DNA from: Sipunculus nudus
Taxonomy: Eukaryota > Annelida > Sipuncula > Golfingiida > Sipunculidae
Length of the DNA: 64,000 bases
NCBI GenBank assembly: GCA_026874595.1
Contig: CM049315.1
Location: 37,280,164 to 37,344,163 of the forward strand
Direction of reading: 5' to 3'
In this document: piece by piece, positions 51,448-63,498 of the stretch
How the letters are laid out: each line of letters starts with the position of its first letter
Numbering within the stretch: the first letter of the stretch is position 1
Notes under the pieces: model-generated
Told to the model about the DNA's origin: nothing
The model's input: the letters and a program-made list of their open reading frames with translations, nothing else
Database searches by the model: none
Translations under genes and position numbers: made by a program

Positions 51448-53117
51448 CATCATCAGAAAGAACACTACACTTTGCATGGATTAATGTATACTTTATTGGT
51501 CTAAGATGGTTCAAACCCACTTTTGGACAAATTTTAGAGTCCTGCAAAAATAGAACAATAAAATAAAATAACTAATGAGGCATATTTTCAATTTATAATG
51601 GAAATAAATTGGACCGATATTTGATCTGTAAAACAAACAGTTTGGTCATCGATATTGACAGGTCGCCAGGCGTAAAACCAACAAATCAACATCAGTGAAA
51701 TAAACAAATTACATATGAAAAGCAATTGCAAGGTATTTAATACATATTTGCATAAGTTTAATTGTACAGAGCTAGCTAGGGCAGACGGCATGACAAACTG
51801 AACAGACTGATATTTTTTTCCAACATCAATCAAAATAAGCATGCCTCAAAGGGTATGTCTTTTATTTTTTTAAAAATGGAAAGGAAAGAGATGTTGCTGT
51901 TTCCTTATTTCTGTGCGTCTGAAATTAATGCGTTAATTCTAATTCTCCTTTTTGTGTATTCTCTGTATTTATATTTAATGCACTCACCGGAAGCGGTTGT
52001 TATTGCAGATAGTTACAGCAGGAAACGGTAAAGGGCGCTTGTAATCTACATCAATGTTAACCTTTTTAGGGTAACCTAGGTAGAATTCCATCCGAGTGTA
52101 CATCTGCCGGCACATGTAGACGCAGGACCCAGACACTACCAGCACCCATATTAACCTATAGATTAATATAAAATACAGATCTATTAGTAATTCCACTAGG
52201 ATATCAATTTTTTGTTTCAGTCTCAGTTTTGAAAAAAAACTACCTTGCATATGCAAAAAATTATTAAATTTCCTATCGCAAAAAAAATTATAGGATTAGT
52301 AAATTACATGAAAGGTAGTCGAATATTCAAGAATAGAGTTAATACGTAATAACGTATATAACCGCAAGTGTAAATGATTTTTTTTTGGGAAGGAGGGTTT
52401 CTGTCTATGCTATTTTAATTTTGTTTGTGTTAAACTTTAGGCTAGATTTCGACGATAGTAACTTTATGAAGATGGGTGTTTTGTGTGTGTGTATCGCAAA
52501 TGTGCAAATGACTGTAAATTCTTATGTTTATGGATATATATAAATATGATTAAAGATACATATATGTATGATTTGTATATATGTGTGTATATGTGTGTAT
52601 ATATAATAATTTATATGTATGCAACTTTGTAATATTTTGCAATCATGCAATAACATGTAAAAAAGTTTTGTCTTGCGTACAGGTTTGTATACGTTGGTGA
52701 AAATAACATTTAACAAAAAGACGCAGGAACGACAAAAACCCATATCTACCTTTACTGTAATATAAAACCCAGATCCATCTGTAATTCCAGTGGGAAAATT
52801 TAATTCATGACGCCAATGTATTGTTTATATTTTTAACTTATTGAATTATGTTTCAGTAAACAAGTAAAATTTCAGTAAACTTTCCAGGGTGTTAAATGTA
52901 GTTCAATAGTGCCAACTATTCAAGAAACAGATTCACTATAAATATTTTTTAAAAATGATTCACTGACAGATATTTCATAAGTTACCAAATACTCCAATTA
53001 AGTATAAAATAAGATTTTAGCATTTGATATTGAATTCATAAAGGAGAACAAGATAACTTTAGTGGGGGGAGATGGAAGTCAACTCTTTTCAATTTTTCTC
53101 AACACGCCCAATCTCAC

Positions 53118-53180
<63 letters not shown>

Positions 53181-53725
53181 ACGCACATCTTGGACAATCC
53201 CGAGACCACAAGCACCCTGATACCTCAGCTTAATACATGACTGATATTTATCCTATGATCAGCAATTCTCTTTCTAAATAACAAAAATTTTAAAAAATAT
53301 ATCACTACTGATATATTGTAGGATATTCCATATACCCTTAAAGAGATTACCACCAATTCCCCCCCCCCCCCTCCCCTAAACAATAAAAGTAGGCGGCCCG
53401 ATGGGGCAGAGTGGGAAATACAGGGTCTTGGCGTATGCGGCGGTATTAAGCACGGGCGAAGTTGAGTAGCCCGCAAACCTGCATATCTTTAGTTTAACGC
53501 ATACCCCATTGACTGGCGGTATATTGTTTTGGCATTTAAATGATAATCATTATAAACTAGGACAGACCTGTCGGCCACTTAACGTTTAGAATATTATGAC
53601 ATTTTTAAATTTTCTTACCTCCTAAATACATGATGCGATGAGGTGCAAATTGGTTTAGCTCCTGCGACCCCCAAGTCGTCGGCGAAACGCTCGTTTAGTT
53701 CACGGGATGTATGTTGGTCTGACAT
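43554..53725 (-). CDS. DEG/ENaC (ASIC-like) sodium channel, paralogue B, 11 coding exons
   Basis: Second complete channel subunit, 719 residues, same orientation and architecture as A. Exons: 53725-53619, 52155-51988, 50861-50604, 49769-49648, 49184-49000, 48678-48555, 48059-48000, 47006-46178, 44945-44854, 44193-44086, 43660-43554. TM1 begins LIWVLVVSGSC and is followed by FPAVTICNNNRF. Exon 4 has FCFTFNG, exon 6 CLLDC and EKCGC, exon 8 CPCSPKC, and TM2 (about 652-677) LGLFLGGSLLTTFE. Exon sizes equal those of A for exons 1, 2, 4, 5, 6 and 9. Intron 8 uses a GC donor (ATCAG|GCAGGT); every other intron is GT-AG. Unlike A, exon 10 splices (AGAA|GTAAGA) to an eleventh exon giving a ~42-residue cytoplasmic tail ending GESGLFT. 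The total is an exact multiple of three, which supports the unusual donor and the extra exon. Confidence 0.92.
46178..47006 (-). other. Exon 8 of channel B: expanded thumb insert, GC donor
   Basis: The 829-bp homologue of exon 8 of channel A, in the same phase. It starts KLPAMENYTDLCPCSPKC and ends DAEFI followed by a GC splice donor at 46177-46176. The insert keeps the paired cysteines (NQLCHLL and APLCTAF) and carries more N-glycosylation sequons than A (NIT, NLS, NVS, NST, NQT, NDT). If the GC donor is not used, translation runs on for about 30 residues to a stop at about 46090, giving a channel without TM2. Confidence 0.88.
51402..51444. repeat. (TA)n array in intron 2 of channel B
   Basis: About 21 TA units midway through the intron between exons 2 and 3. 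Confidence 0.95.
53121..53177. repeat. (TA)n array in intron 1 of channel B
   Basis: About 28 TA units, followed 180 bases later by a C-rich tract at about 53360. Confidence 0.95.
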
Positions 53726-53799
53726 GACACAGTATTCTAATATATTTCCAACCGTTGTCCGTTACTTCATTTGATGTACCAAAAGCTGTTTATCTGTAA

Positions 53800-56540
53800 G
53801 ACAATGTCACAATTATTACACTTTGAATATATATTATAAAGAGAAAGAGACAGCCAATCTTACTCCTTTTTAGCCTAAAAAACAAGTGAACATGTGATTT
53901 TGAACTCACAGGAAAAGACATTTGCCATGAAAAAAAAGATTGAAAAGCACTTGGTTTATAGAATGTTTACAAAGATAATGCACGAAAGATTATTTTTTGT
54001 AAATAAACCCATATAGTGCTTGCTTAATAGACTTGATTTTAGAAAATATGTCACTGGTAAAAACTGATCGATTTCCTAACGAAATGACATAAACTCTCAT
54101 TTTTGCTGATGTAGTAGGAATAAAACACTTTGTGATTGCCAATAATTTTGCTATTAAGCATGTTTGGCAGCAATAATGCCATTACAGCGGCAAGTCCTTT
54201 ATTGATTGATTAATTCACGCGCTATAGCACGCCAGCTTGGCGCCCGTCTGGCCCATACGTCAATGTTTACTTTAATTCTTTAGTAATTTTAAATGATCAA
54301 TATCCTATATCAATATCCTATATCGATATATATATGTATAAATATATTTATATTTATATATATTACATTACTTATTAGCTGCATACTAAAAACATATAAT
54401 ACAACATATTCCACAGGTTCTCTCAAAACCAACCAACCTAGTTTTTTTAGTAATTCGAAAGGTTGACATGTGATAATCAATTTTATTTATGAAAGCTAAA
54501 TTAAAGTTAGCAATCTACACAGCTCTGCTATTTCATTTCATAGTCATTTCACAAGAGAAAAAGTTAAATGTACCCAAACACATTTCAGGCTTCTTATTTC
54601 CAGATGTAAATCGATTTCGTCTATGTCATTTTGCTTTTATTATCATTATTATAAATTTTAAAGAGGATCTATGTTCTGAGTTGGATTTTAAGAGGGTCCT
54701 AATACATACAAGAATCAGCATAGTAACTCGTCTCACACAAATCATTGTACAGTGCGTCAGATGTGACGCGATGAAGAAATTAAGTAACTAGCAATGTATA
54801 ATGCTTTTCTTCTTACAGACTTTTCTTTTTAAAAAAAAGGTTTTAACAAACATATGTTTCGGGGTAAACAGGAAAATGCGTGTCCTTTCTCAAGCTAATT
54901 AAGTAATAAAGTTACACATATACATAAATTAAACATATTATAGTCCTAACAATGAGAAGACACGCTTAATGTTCTATACACCCGTAGATGCTCAGAAAAC
55001 ATGACGATATCAGGCTTGTAAACAGACTTAACGACAAAATGTCATCCATTCGAAATTTTAACATAAACACAGCAAACAAACATTAAAAGAGGAGGTCATT
55101 AAAACATAACATTAAATCACACTGAATGTCTGCAGAAAGCATTAAAATATAACCGTAATAATTTTTATAATGTTAAAATTTAATATGAACAATTATGTAA
55201 ATTTTTAAATACATATACCATTAGAAAGAGCTCTGTACCAGCTTAAAAATGATATTCCTTATGGGATCTAATATGCATTTGAAACAGCTTTTTGATTGAT
55301 TTTAAATTTAAAAGAATTACCCAGCAATGCCACCTTACCTATAACTTTGCAGATTTTTATAATTCTCAATAAATGTTAGTCCCACTTCTTTTGCAACCGA
55401 AGGACCGTGCTACATTTAATGTTTTAGGGGACTGTTCATCGAAACCCTTTTGTATTGAGAGTGTGTTGTAGATGCCCGTCCAATGACGGTGAGTTTCCCC
55501 GTGTCGTCGGGTTTCCTCCATCCCTACAGACTACCGAATGCCACCATCTAAGCCATGGAGAGTACCGCCATTAGTTTTTATAACTATTTGTACTATCCAA
55601 TATGAATATATATATATAACTTTTTTTCTGATTTTTTTCTGACTAGAATTTTAGTTCGAGGTTTGCCCCGACATGATCACCGGAAAACGTAAATTAGGAT
55701 CAATGGTCTTATTTTGCCAGGCTTTTTGGATTTCCACCTTTGGTTTCGAGTTGCTGAAACACGATCCTATCCAGATTCATTCAATGTTCTTAAGTGACCT
55801 TATATTTGTGTGTCCTTGAATTCACTGAGTACTAAAGTAAGATAAGTTTGGACATTGGTCATCCTCACTTTGAAATCATAAATATTCAAGTCTGTTAATT
55901 GCAACTGAAAAGAATTGGTTAAGAAATGTATCAAATAAATCATGCAACAAGTTTGTATCAGCACTATAGATTTATCCTAATTTGATTAAGTCACAATAAC
56001 TACAAACACTGATTTAAGCTAAAACTAAATAGATATAATAAATCATATTAAAAGAGAGAAAAAATCATGAGATATTAATCGATGACATAATAGAGAACAT
56101 TTTGATATTATTGTTCAAGTTAAAAATGTCGCTTTCATGTATAGATGGATATTTCATTAAAATTCAAAGATTACATAATTTATCATTACAGCAAATAATA
56201 AGTTCACAGAGGTAAGATTTAAACTTCTACACGGAACTCGGCGTCCCCTGATGTATCATGCTGTTAAGCATTTGTTTTTCGTCATAATGATTGGATGTTC
56301 TTTTTTTTCATTTAAAACAGCTGCAAGTGATGGACCGACAAAACCAAATGTAGTATTCTCGACCAAATAAACCATTTACGTTCATACATAACTTTCACGA
56401 TCAAACATCTTTCATTTTGTGACATACGGTTTAATATGAATATAGAGACACCATTAATGCTTTACGGGGGTTTACCTTTTATTAATCATATACCAGACTT
56501 TCTTCTTGCAATTAAGTACTTTTAGAATGAATATGACGTA
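53800..56540. other. Probable first intron of channel B
   Basis: If the noncoding exon at 56542 is right, this is its intron. It contains a short 'gtgagtttccccgtgtcgtc' then 'gggtttcctcc' segment at about 55490-55520, which resembles a SINE tail. Otherwise nothing recognised. Confidence 0.35.
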
Positions 56541-56541
56541 C

Positions 56542-56700
56542 CTGCTCTAAAATTCAATTGGTGTTGCGTACTCAACTGGTTCCTTTTCCACTATGCCAAC
56601 ACTGTCTCGAATGACAACACTTTGTACGAAACCGTTCCGCATCTATTAACTTGGCTGTCCCGTGTGAACTTTGTTTCTCTGACAACATTGATGTCTATAT
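56542..56700 (-). other. Probable 5' UTR exon of channel B
   Basis: A splice donor (AGAGCAG|GTACGTC) ends a possible noncoding exon at 56542. It resembles the donor of the upstream exon proposed for gene A. The next exon would be 53793-53619, preceded by the acceptor TCTTACAG and holding 68 nt of leader before the ATG at 53725. The 5' end is arbitrary. Confidence 0.35.
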
Positions 56701-58200
56701 GCATATATAGTTACTCTTCATAACACGACTCGCCTGTACAACAGGAAGCACAAGTCAAACATTCACGTAGGCAATCAATGTCGGGCAGCATTAGGCTCAA
56801 TTAATTCAGAGGCCTGTTTACGCTGCTCAAATAGTTCTAAATTGTGTTCTTATTGTGGTTTAGTTTGTTCACGGAGTACGCAAACAGAGATCGCCAGGAA
56901 CTGTGGCAAACTGAGATCTCCAGGAACTGTCAGTTCAATAACTAACCTGATTATTAGGCGATAGACCTAAATTACTACTAGTTTATTACTATGACTCAAT
57001 ACCAGATCTGTTACCAAACTAAAGCCCATAAAAATTACCATGCAATGTGTACTTAAAGCGACATGTCCTTTTAAGTGGTTGTATCAGATCACTCAGTGAT
57101 GGTTGACGTCTCGTACAATGTGAATTAGTGAGGTTTTCCATCTCTAATTGAACGTTTGGTCTGTATCATATTACAACTATGAGAATGGCAATAAACACTT
57201 CATATTTTAAATAATGGATCAATTTTGCAGCCATTTGAGATGATTGTAGCGGTAATACAAATAGTCCTCGTCAATGGTATGTCCCATTCTGGATATGTTT
57301 GTTCAGGGCATATCCGGATGGCCAGCTAATGCTACATTTTCTATCATTGGTTACTTTAATATCCCCCAGGGTCCTCTTCCAGGAACGCACATGACATAGG
57401 CAGGTGTAAATGCTATCGGTTAATTAGATCAGCAGTCTGCTTGAATAAAATTCCCCGTTATAATGCATCTGAAAACGGCCTTTACATATAACTATGGGAC
57501 TGGCAAAAACTATCTTGATCAGATATGCCAAAAAAGTTATGGTTCTCAGGCACATTTTTTAATTAGTGCGGGCTAGCGATATTTTTTTTTACCTGTTTTT
57601 GTTTTGATCAAATGTTATATAATCAGGGAAAAGCATGATAATAACAGAATTTGTTTTGCTAAACAGTTAAAAGCAGTACATAACAAAGGAAAACTTATCA
57701 AAATTGTCCTTATCTTCTTGAAAGATTAAAATCAAAATAATTTTTTTTTTATGCCTAGGGTTAAAATTGACCCAGGCGGTGCCTGAGAACCATATTTTTT
57801 TGACTAAGTGGATGGCCTGGGAAAAACACCGGTCAAAATGGAAATTATTGATAATAATGAATGGAAAACTATCTATTTCCGTGTCAGAATCAATTTCAAG
57901 GTGAACGTGTTCCAGTAAAATCTTAAATCAATCAGTAAGTTGGAAGTGCTCGTCAGAGCACCGACAGTCATTATTTATATATTTTCAGTATTGCTTGTCA
58001 GTTTTTAAGGTTCCAGTTCGGTTAAATTAATTATATGATTATAAGATCCTGTTAAACTATTACAAGTTAACTCAATTTCAAAATGTTTTACATATCCTCA
58101 AAGAATATGATTTAATACAAATATACTGTTGCAAAAAGGCAGATTTATTGATTAAGTGAAAACTCTGGATAATGAAGGTAGAGCAGTGTTATCATATAAA
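56701..58200. other. No gene seen upstream of channel B
   Basis: No exon, RNA gene or recognisable repeat found. Confidence 0.5.
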
Positions 58201-58205
58201 ATCGT

Positions 58206-58208
<3 letters not shown>

Positions 58209-58250
<42 letters not shown>
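58209..58250. repeat. (TA)n array
   Basis: About 20 TA units, upstream of the 127-bp tandem repeat. Confidence 0.95.
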
Positions 58251-58253
<3 letters not shown>

Positions 58254-58646
58254 ATTTAACACTGTAATAAAAACCTCAGGTTAAAACCATAGAATGTTAA
58301 TATTCCATTGCCAACCCATGGAATCAGTCCATTTCGTGCATTATCTGTAGAAAGTACATTACATATTCTATCCTTCAATTCGGGACCATGTTGAGAGAAA
58401 ACTGTTGGAATAGACCTTTTTAACAGTTATATATATATATATCTTAAATACATGAATACTTAAAATATATGCACTTTGTTGTAACAGTACAGAAATTAAC
58501 ACGAATATCTAAGCTCTTCTTGCGAGAAATTTGAGACTGCAGTGTTTGATAAAATATATGATTTAACATATTAAAATCCATCCGCCATTTTTTTTTCAAA
58601 TTTAGCATGGAATGAATGCACACAACAACAAAAATCATGGTACTTG

Positions 58647-59000
58647 GCGCCACCAGTCTTGTATACGACGAAGAAAACATAGATGTATACATATGCCAAA
58701 TTTCTGGCTGATTTATCGCACTCCTCCAGAGAAATAAGCAGGGTCATTAACATTGCAAAAATGATTGTTGGTGGTGCCACCAGTCTTGTATACAACAAAG
58801 ATATCCGATATCTGTGAATATGACCAATTTACGGCGGATATATCAAATCCCTCCTGAGAAATAAGCAGGCACATGCACTGTGCATAAGTCCGTGTAGGTG
58901 GCGACATCGGTCTTGTGAACGCGAAAGCCATCGAAGACCCATAGGCAGGTCAAAATACCAGGCCAATACATCAAACTTCTCTTGATATTGATGCAAAGGG
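58647..59000 (+). repeat. ~127-bp tandem repeat, about 3 units
   Basis: Units begin at about 58647, 58774 and 58901 with 'ggcgccaccagtcttgta'-like sequence and share 'ctgagaaataagcagg'. The same 'ggtggcgcc' motif occurs in the 3-6 kb repeat block and near 59530. Confidence 0.65.
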
Positions 59001-59514
59001 GCTGACCAGGCTTAGCTGAGAAAGGCAGTTGCCCCAAGTGAACTGTGTCAATTTTTTGGCTCAAGCTACTGCATTGAGTGAACTCTTTACCTCCACCTTG
59101 TAGCACTGAGTGAACTTTTGACCTGTTCCTTGTTGCACTGACTGAACTCTTGATCCGTTGTATAATCTGATATTATTGGCAGTCTGCCAAAGCTATATTA
59201 GATTCAGATTGACCTTTGGCCTTTTGCCAAATCTCAAATAGTTGGTAGCTGCCAAGCTATTTATAGATACAGACAAAATCTTGGTCTGTAGGTAAATCTG
59301 ATTACACATACTGAAGACTTTGGCTACTACGCTTTTTTCAAGCTAACATATCCAATGATTTGTTTTCTCAAATGTTGGAAATAATAAAGATGTAGTTCTT
59401 TCTTTGTTAAAGGTCCAATACTTCTGCCTACAATCATTTAAGTAAAATTGAACAAAGGCCTACAAAAAATCAATGAACCCAACCTATTCTTATAGAACCG
59501 AAGACCCCCGTACA

Positions 59515-59710
59515 GAAAAGGTCGATGCAGGTGGCGCCACAAATACCTCAATTTTAAATATGATTCATGTGACCAACATTTGCATAAAGTTTTCTGATGC
59601 TAGCTCCTGCCGTTTTCGTGATAGTGTTGGCTGACGTACAGACGACGGACGACGCTTGACGGACGACGCCGCACCATCGAATAAGCTCACAGGTTCGCTA
59701 AAAGGGTCAT
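59515..59710 (+). repeat. gacgga-ended dispersed repeat
   Basis: 'aggtggcgccaca' is followed by 'acgacggacgacgcttgacg' and 'cgaataagctcacaggttcg', the typical terminal module of this repeat class in bivalves. Confidence 0.5.
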
Positions 59711-59939
59711 GACTTCAAATTACCCAAAACCTTTATGTATGCCAGTGCATAATATGAAAGTAATCTTTCCAATGGTTATATATATATATAGATTCTCACC
59801 ATCTCGAGGATCGCAAAAGGTTTTCGATACATAACGGTAATGTGGCATAAAACCTTCACTGACCTTTTGGGAAACCTAAAAGAAACATAAGGACAGGTAA
59901 CATGGCATGGGTACCTCGGCTTCTCTTGCCCCTACTGAC

Positions 59940-60025
59940 GGTCCCGTCCGGGACATCACGTCAGTTCAGCCTCATGTCATGCTATCGACAACACGTCGTA
60001 TCAGATCTTATCTATTTTGTTGCAG
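59940..60025 (+). repeat. Short direct repeat, copy 1
   Basis: 'cctcatgtcatgctatcgac' and the next ~50 bases match 61417-61475 with few changes. Confidence 0.6.
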
Positions 60026-60029
60026 GTAG

Positions 60030-61290
60030 GTAAAGATATATTAAAATATTGTAGATAGATGCCAAAGTGTAAATTGAATGTCAATATAATATTCCCTATT
60101 TAATAATATTAATATTTTTCTATCTGCGTGTTCAAATTATATATCCTTATTACTAAGGGACCCCGAACCTACTACCTCGGGTTCTTTCAGTTGCACTGAA
60201 TTTATACCTTTATACCTTTAAAAAGGGACCTACGCCACAACTTAATAAGCCATAATATTGCTGACCTCAAAAGGAGCATTTTCACGTGTCCAGATATTTT
60301 CCATGTGTATAGATAATCTGCACGTGTCCAGATAGAGTTTCACGTGGGGCTGAAAGGAAGGCCAATGAACAAATAATTTCTGTACCGGTACATCTAACCT
60401 CCGTTATTTCCGTCTGTCCATCCTTTTTTTTTCCTCCCCACTCCTAAGGCAGCAGCAATATTTAAAAATTAGCTTGAAAATGCATAGAATGAGTAAAGAG
60501 AGAATTTATAATATAACAGAATTTAATGTTATACTCGTATTGAATCATTATATAAAATCATATTTTCTTTAAATAAAATAATTATTAAATAAAATTAAAA
60601 TAAATATAATAATGAGTAAAGAGAAAAAAGTTTACAGCATAATTATAATGAGTAAAGAGCAAATGGTTCTTCAGCAACAGTATTCTCTCTCAAACACGCA
60701 GATGTTATGACTATAATCGGGCTGCCATCTATCGGTGGATGCATGCATTAATTCGAGGTAACCCATAACACCCCCCCCCCCCATGCTCTCCCTTTCTTCT
60801 ATTTTTGACAAACTGAATAACCACAAAATGCTTGCGAGATAAACGAGAAATTTCTGCTTACGTTCATAAACCTCCCGTAAACGTATTTTAAACTTAAACC
60901 AATTAGCATTGTAGCACAACTAGCTATGGAAATATACCCATTACTTTCAATTTAAAAATTGGATCCTTTGCATAAATAAGTACCAGTAGCACTGATCATT
61001 TACCATTCATTGACCACCAGTAACCTTCCACTTAATTATTGATTTTGAACCTCGCCTGTCCTGCTGCAAGATTTCCGTTAAATTCATACACAACTTCACT
61101 TACCGCTCTGCGCCTGTCCATATTGATGATTCGTCACCTGGAAGCACCTGTTAACGCGCGGCGGTCTCGTTATTCTGGCTCGCTGTACCATTTATAAACC
61201 ATTCCCTTTTTATAACATTAGTCGTTAAATGTGTATAAGTTACAAAGTAATGTCAATTTATGTGTTCAACAAGATATCCTTTTCCTTCGA
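60030..61290. other. No gene seen
   Basis: AT-rich with a C-tract at about 60770 and a few local 'aatgagtaaagag' repeats (60489, 60611, 60647). Confidence 0.5.
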
Positions 61291-61293
61291 CTA

Positions 61294-61296
<3 letters not shown>

Positions 61297-61328
<32 letters not shown>
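61297..61328. repeat. (TA)n array
   Basis: About 16 TA units flanked by 'taattta' and 'aaatta', forming a longer palindrome. Confidence 0.9.
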
Positions 61329-61331
<3 letters not shown>

Positions 61332-61404
61332 TAGATGTAAGATATTTTGAGATTAGTTGATATGTAAAAACAAGATATAAGATAGTATGTTATTAGAAAT
61401 GATC

Positions 61405-61475
61405 ACGTGAGTCCATCCTCATGTCATGCTATCGACCAGACGTCGTATCCGATCTTGTCTACTTTGTTGCATAAT
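61405..61475 (+). repeat. Short direct repeat, copy 2
   Basis: Second copy of the 'catgtcatgctatcgac' segment found at 59950. The copies are about 1.5 kb apart in the same orientation. Confidence 0.6.
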
Positions 61476-61561
61476 AAGCCAGTGTCAATGTCATCAGCTT
61501 ACCGTTGATACTAGTTGTGTGTGTGTGAGTGGACTACGGACCCAGCCTTACAGCCCGCCCG

Positions 61562-61563
<2 letters not shown>

Positions 61564-61628
<65 letters not shown>
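61564..61628. repeat. (TA)n array
   Basis: About 32 TA units. The tyrosine-isoleucine frames it creates are artefacts. Confidence 0.95.
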
Positions 61629-61632
<4 letters not shown>

Positions 61633-61713
61633 TCAATATTTGTGGTGAGACTGCCGGAATGAGATCAGCGTTGGTGGAGAACCCTTCGAAAACTTAACCC
61701 CAGATGGCGTTCT

Positions 61714-61719
<6 letters not shown>

Positions 61720-61766
<47 letters not shown>
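61720..61766. repeat. (TA)n array
   Basis: Directly precedes the dispersed module copy 2 at 61767. Confidence 0.95.
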
Positions 61767-61768
<2 letters not shown>

Positions 61769-62290
61769 GATCTAGCGAAACTGAACTGAGCAGAGATTTA
61801 TGAATGCGTGTGACTTTAATAACACTTTAATCTATGCTGTTAGTGAGAATTTGAGAATTTAAGGGACCCATTCCGATAATTGACATCTGTTATATATCAA
61901 TAAACGCTTCAACCTCTTTTAAAGAATCCAATTATGCCAATCCCAAGCGCACATGCTGTTCGTTTTGTTTATTTCCTCATGCTCATAACATAATATTTTG
62001 CAAGGGTTCTGAAAAGTGTTACATAGGATAACACAAAGTCAATTGGCTTGGAGAAACTTTTGTTTGAGTTAACCTAGATCCTAGCTTTTTTCATTCACGT
62101 AGCACTAACCCAGTTTTCCAGTGGGTCAGTATTCACATACTAAACTGATATTAGGACCAATGAAGCCTTTAAAGATTCTACGTCCACAAGTTTGGGATCG
62201 TACATACTTTTGTCAGTTGCTGCGGCATTATTTCCTACACGAACAGAAGAGCAAGGAATCTGAATCCACCGGGTGCCAACTTGGCACGCT
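61767..62290 (+). repeat. Dispersed module after a (TA)n tract, copy 2
   Basis: Collinear with 40807-41040 but interrupted by about 300 extra bases between the two shared blocks. No reading frame is conserved between the copies. Confidence 0.55.
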
Positions 62291-62861
62291 TGGGCTATTT
62301 TTTTAATCGCACTAATTCAAAAATGGCATCAGCGCTCATTTTAAAATTAAATTACATTTAATTGAATAACAATATAGTTTTAGCAGACTGTTTCCTTGAC
62401 ATAAATTGTGGACAAAAACTTTCACAAGTGTGACATGCCAAGATGCAACAATAATGCAATAATAATCTAAAATGATCACGTATTTTTAAATAAGTACACT
62501 CAGTTAAGTTCTTTTGTATGCTGAAATGGCGAAAATGGAACCCTCGCGAAAGTTGAAAAAATGCAAAATTTTAACCCCGCGAATATGAAGCCAACAGCAG
62601 TATACGAAGCTCTGTCCCTGCATTGGGACAGAAATGTACTTAAACATCAAAGCAAAGGCATACGTAAACTGCAACAGAAATATGTCATGACGATCTCGCA
62701 TGTTCAATTTAGTGTGTGTTAAATAAAGATATTTTACTGGCCTCGGATTTGGACTCGAGCTCTAAAAGACTCGGACCTAAATGCCTTGGACCAGGACTTG
62801 CACTTGGTCTCGGATGATGTGGACTCGACTACAACACTTGTTACAGGTGCTCTTTTTATTG

Positions 62862-63498
62862 TGTGACACTCGTGTTGTGACACCCTCTCCGGATCCGTAC
62901 TGGTTGAACTCTCGTTGTCATGCTAGCCTTGGGCTTTCCCGCCTGGACGTGAGTCACGTGTGGACCCTGGTATGTAGAGACACACACAGCGATGCTCTTC
63001 TTGATGATTCCTGTATTGTGTAAGATTCCTCGAATGTTCGAGAAATCGAAGCTTATCGGCTTTGGGTGAAAAGGTATATAAAGGAGTTTCGTTTTAGAGC
63101 CGAGAGAGAGCAGCAGAGAAGATTTCCAGCGGACGCAGAGGCGTGTGTGTCAGTTTCTGGGACCTTATCCGACGAGTGCGGCAATTATAGATATTCTTCA
63201 AACCTTCTCCTCGATTTTGTGCATTTGGACTTCAGTTTACTTTCTAGATTGTTACAAGAGCTTTACACTGGACTGTCATTCTCCGAGAGTATAAATTTAA
63301 AGAACTGTGCACTTTGTGTATTTTACTGTGTGATTGTATTGATTTGTTGTTATACCGCTGTTTTACTGTATATTTGTATTGATTAAGTGTATGGTAATGT
63401 TAGAGTAGTTTCAAGAATAAATTATAGTTATATATTAACAAAAACCCACTGACTTCTTTATTTATTCCCCTAGACATTTCACGCTGCCTAGTGTTACA
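62862..63498 (+). mobile_element. Probable solo LTR
   Basis: The segment begins TGTGACACTC and ends AGTGTTACA, giving short TG...CA inverted ends. It has a TATA box (TATATAAAGG, 63075-63084) and a polyadenylation signal (AATAAA, 63416-63421) in the order expected of an LTR. No primer-binding site, polypurine tract or internal gag-pol sequence was seen on either side, and no clear target-site duplication. The 106-codon frame inside is probably not a gene. Confidence 0.5.

Noticed and set aside
63066-63386. 106-codon plus-strand frame at the right end
   Set aside because: It lies inside a probable LTR after the TATA box, and has no recognisable domain.
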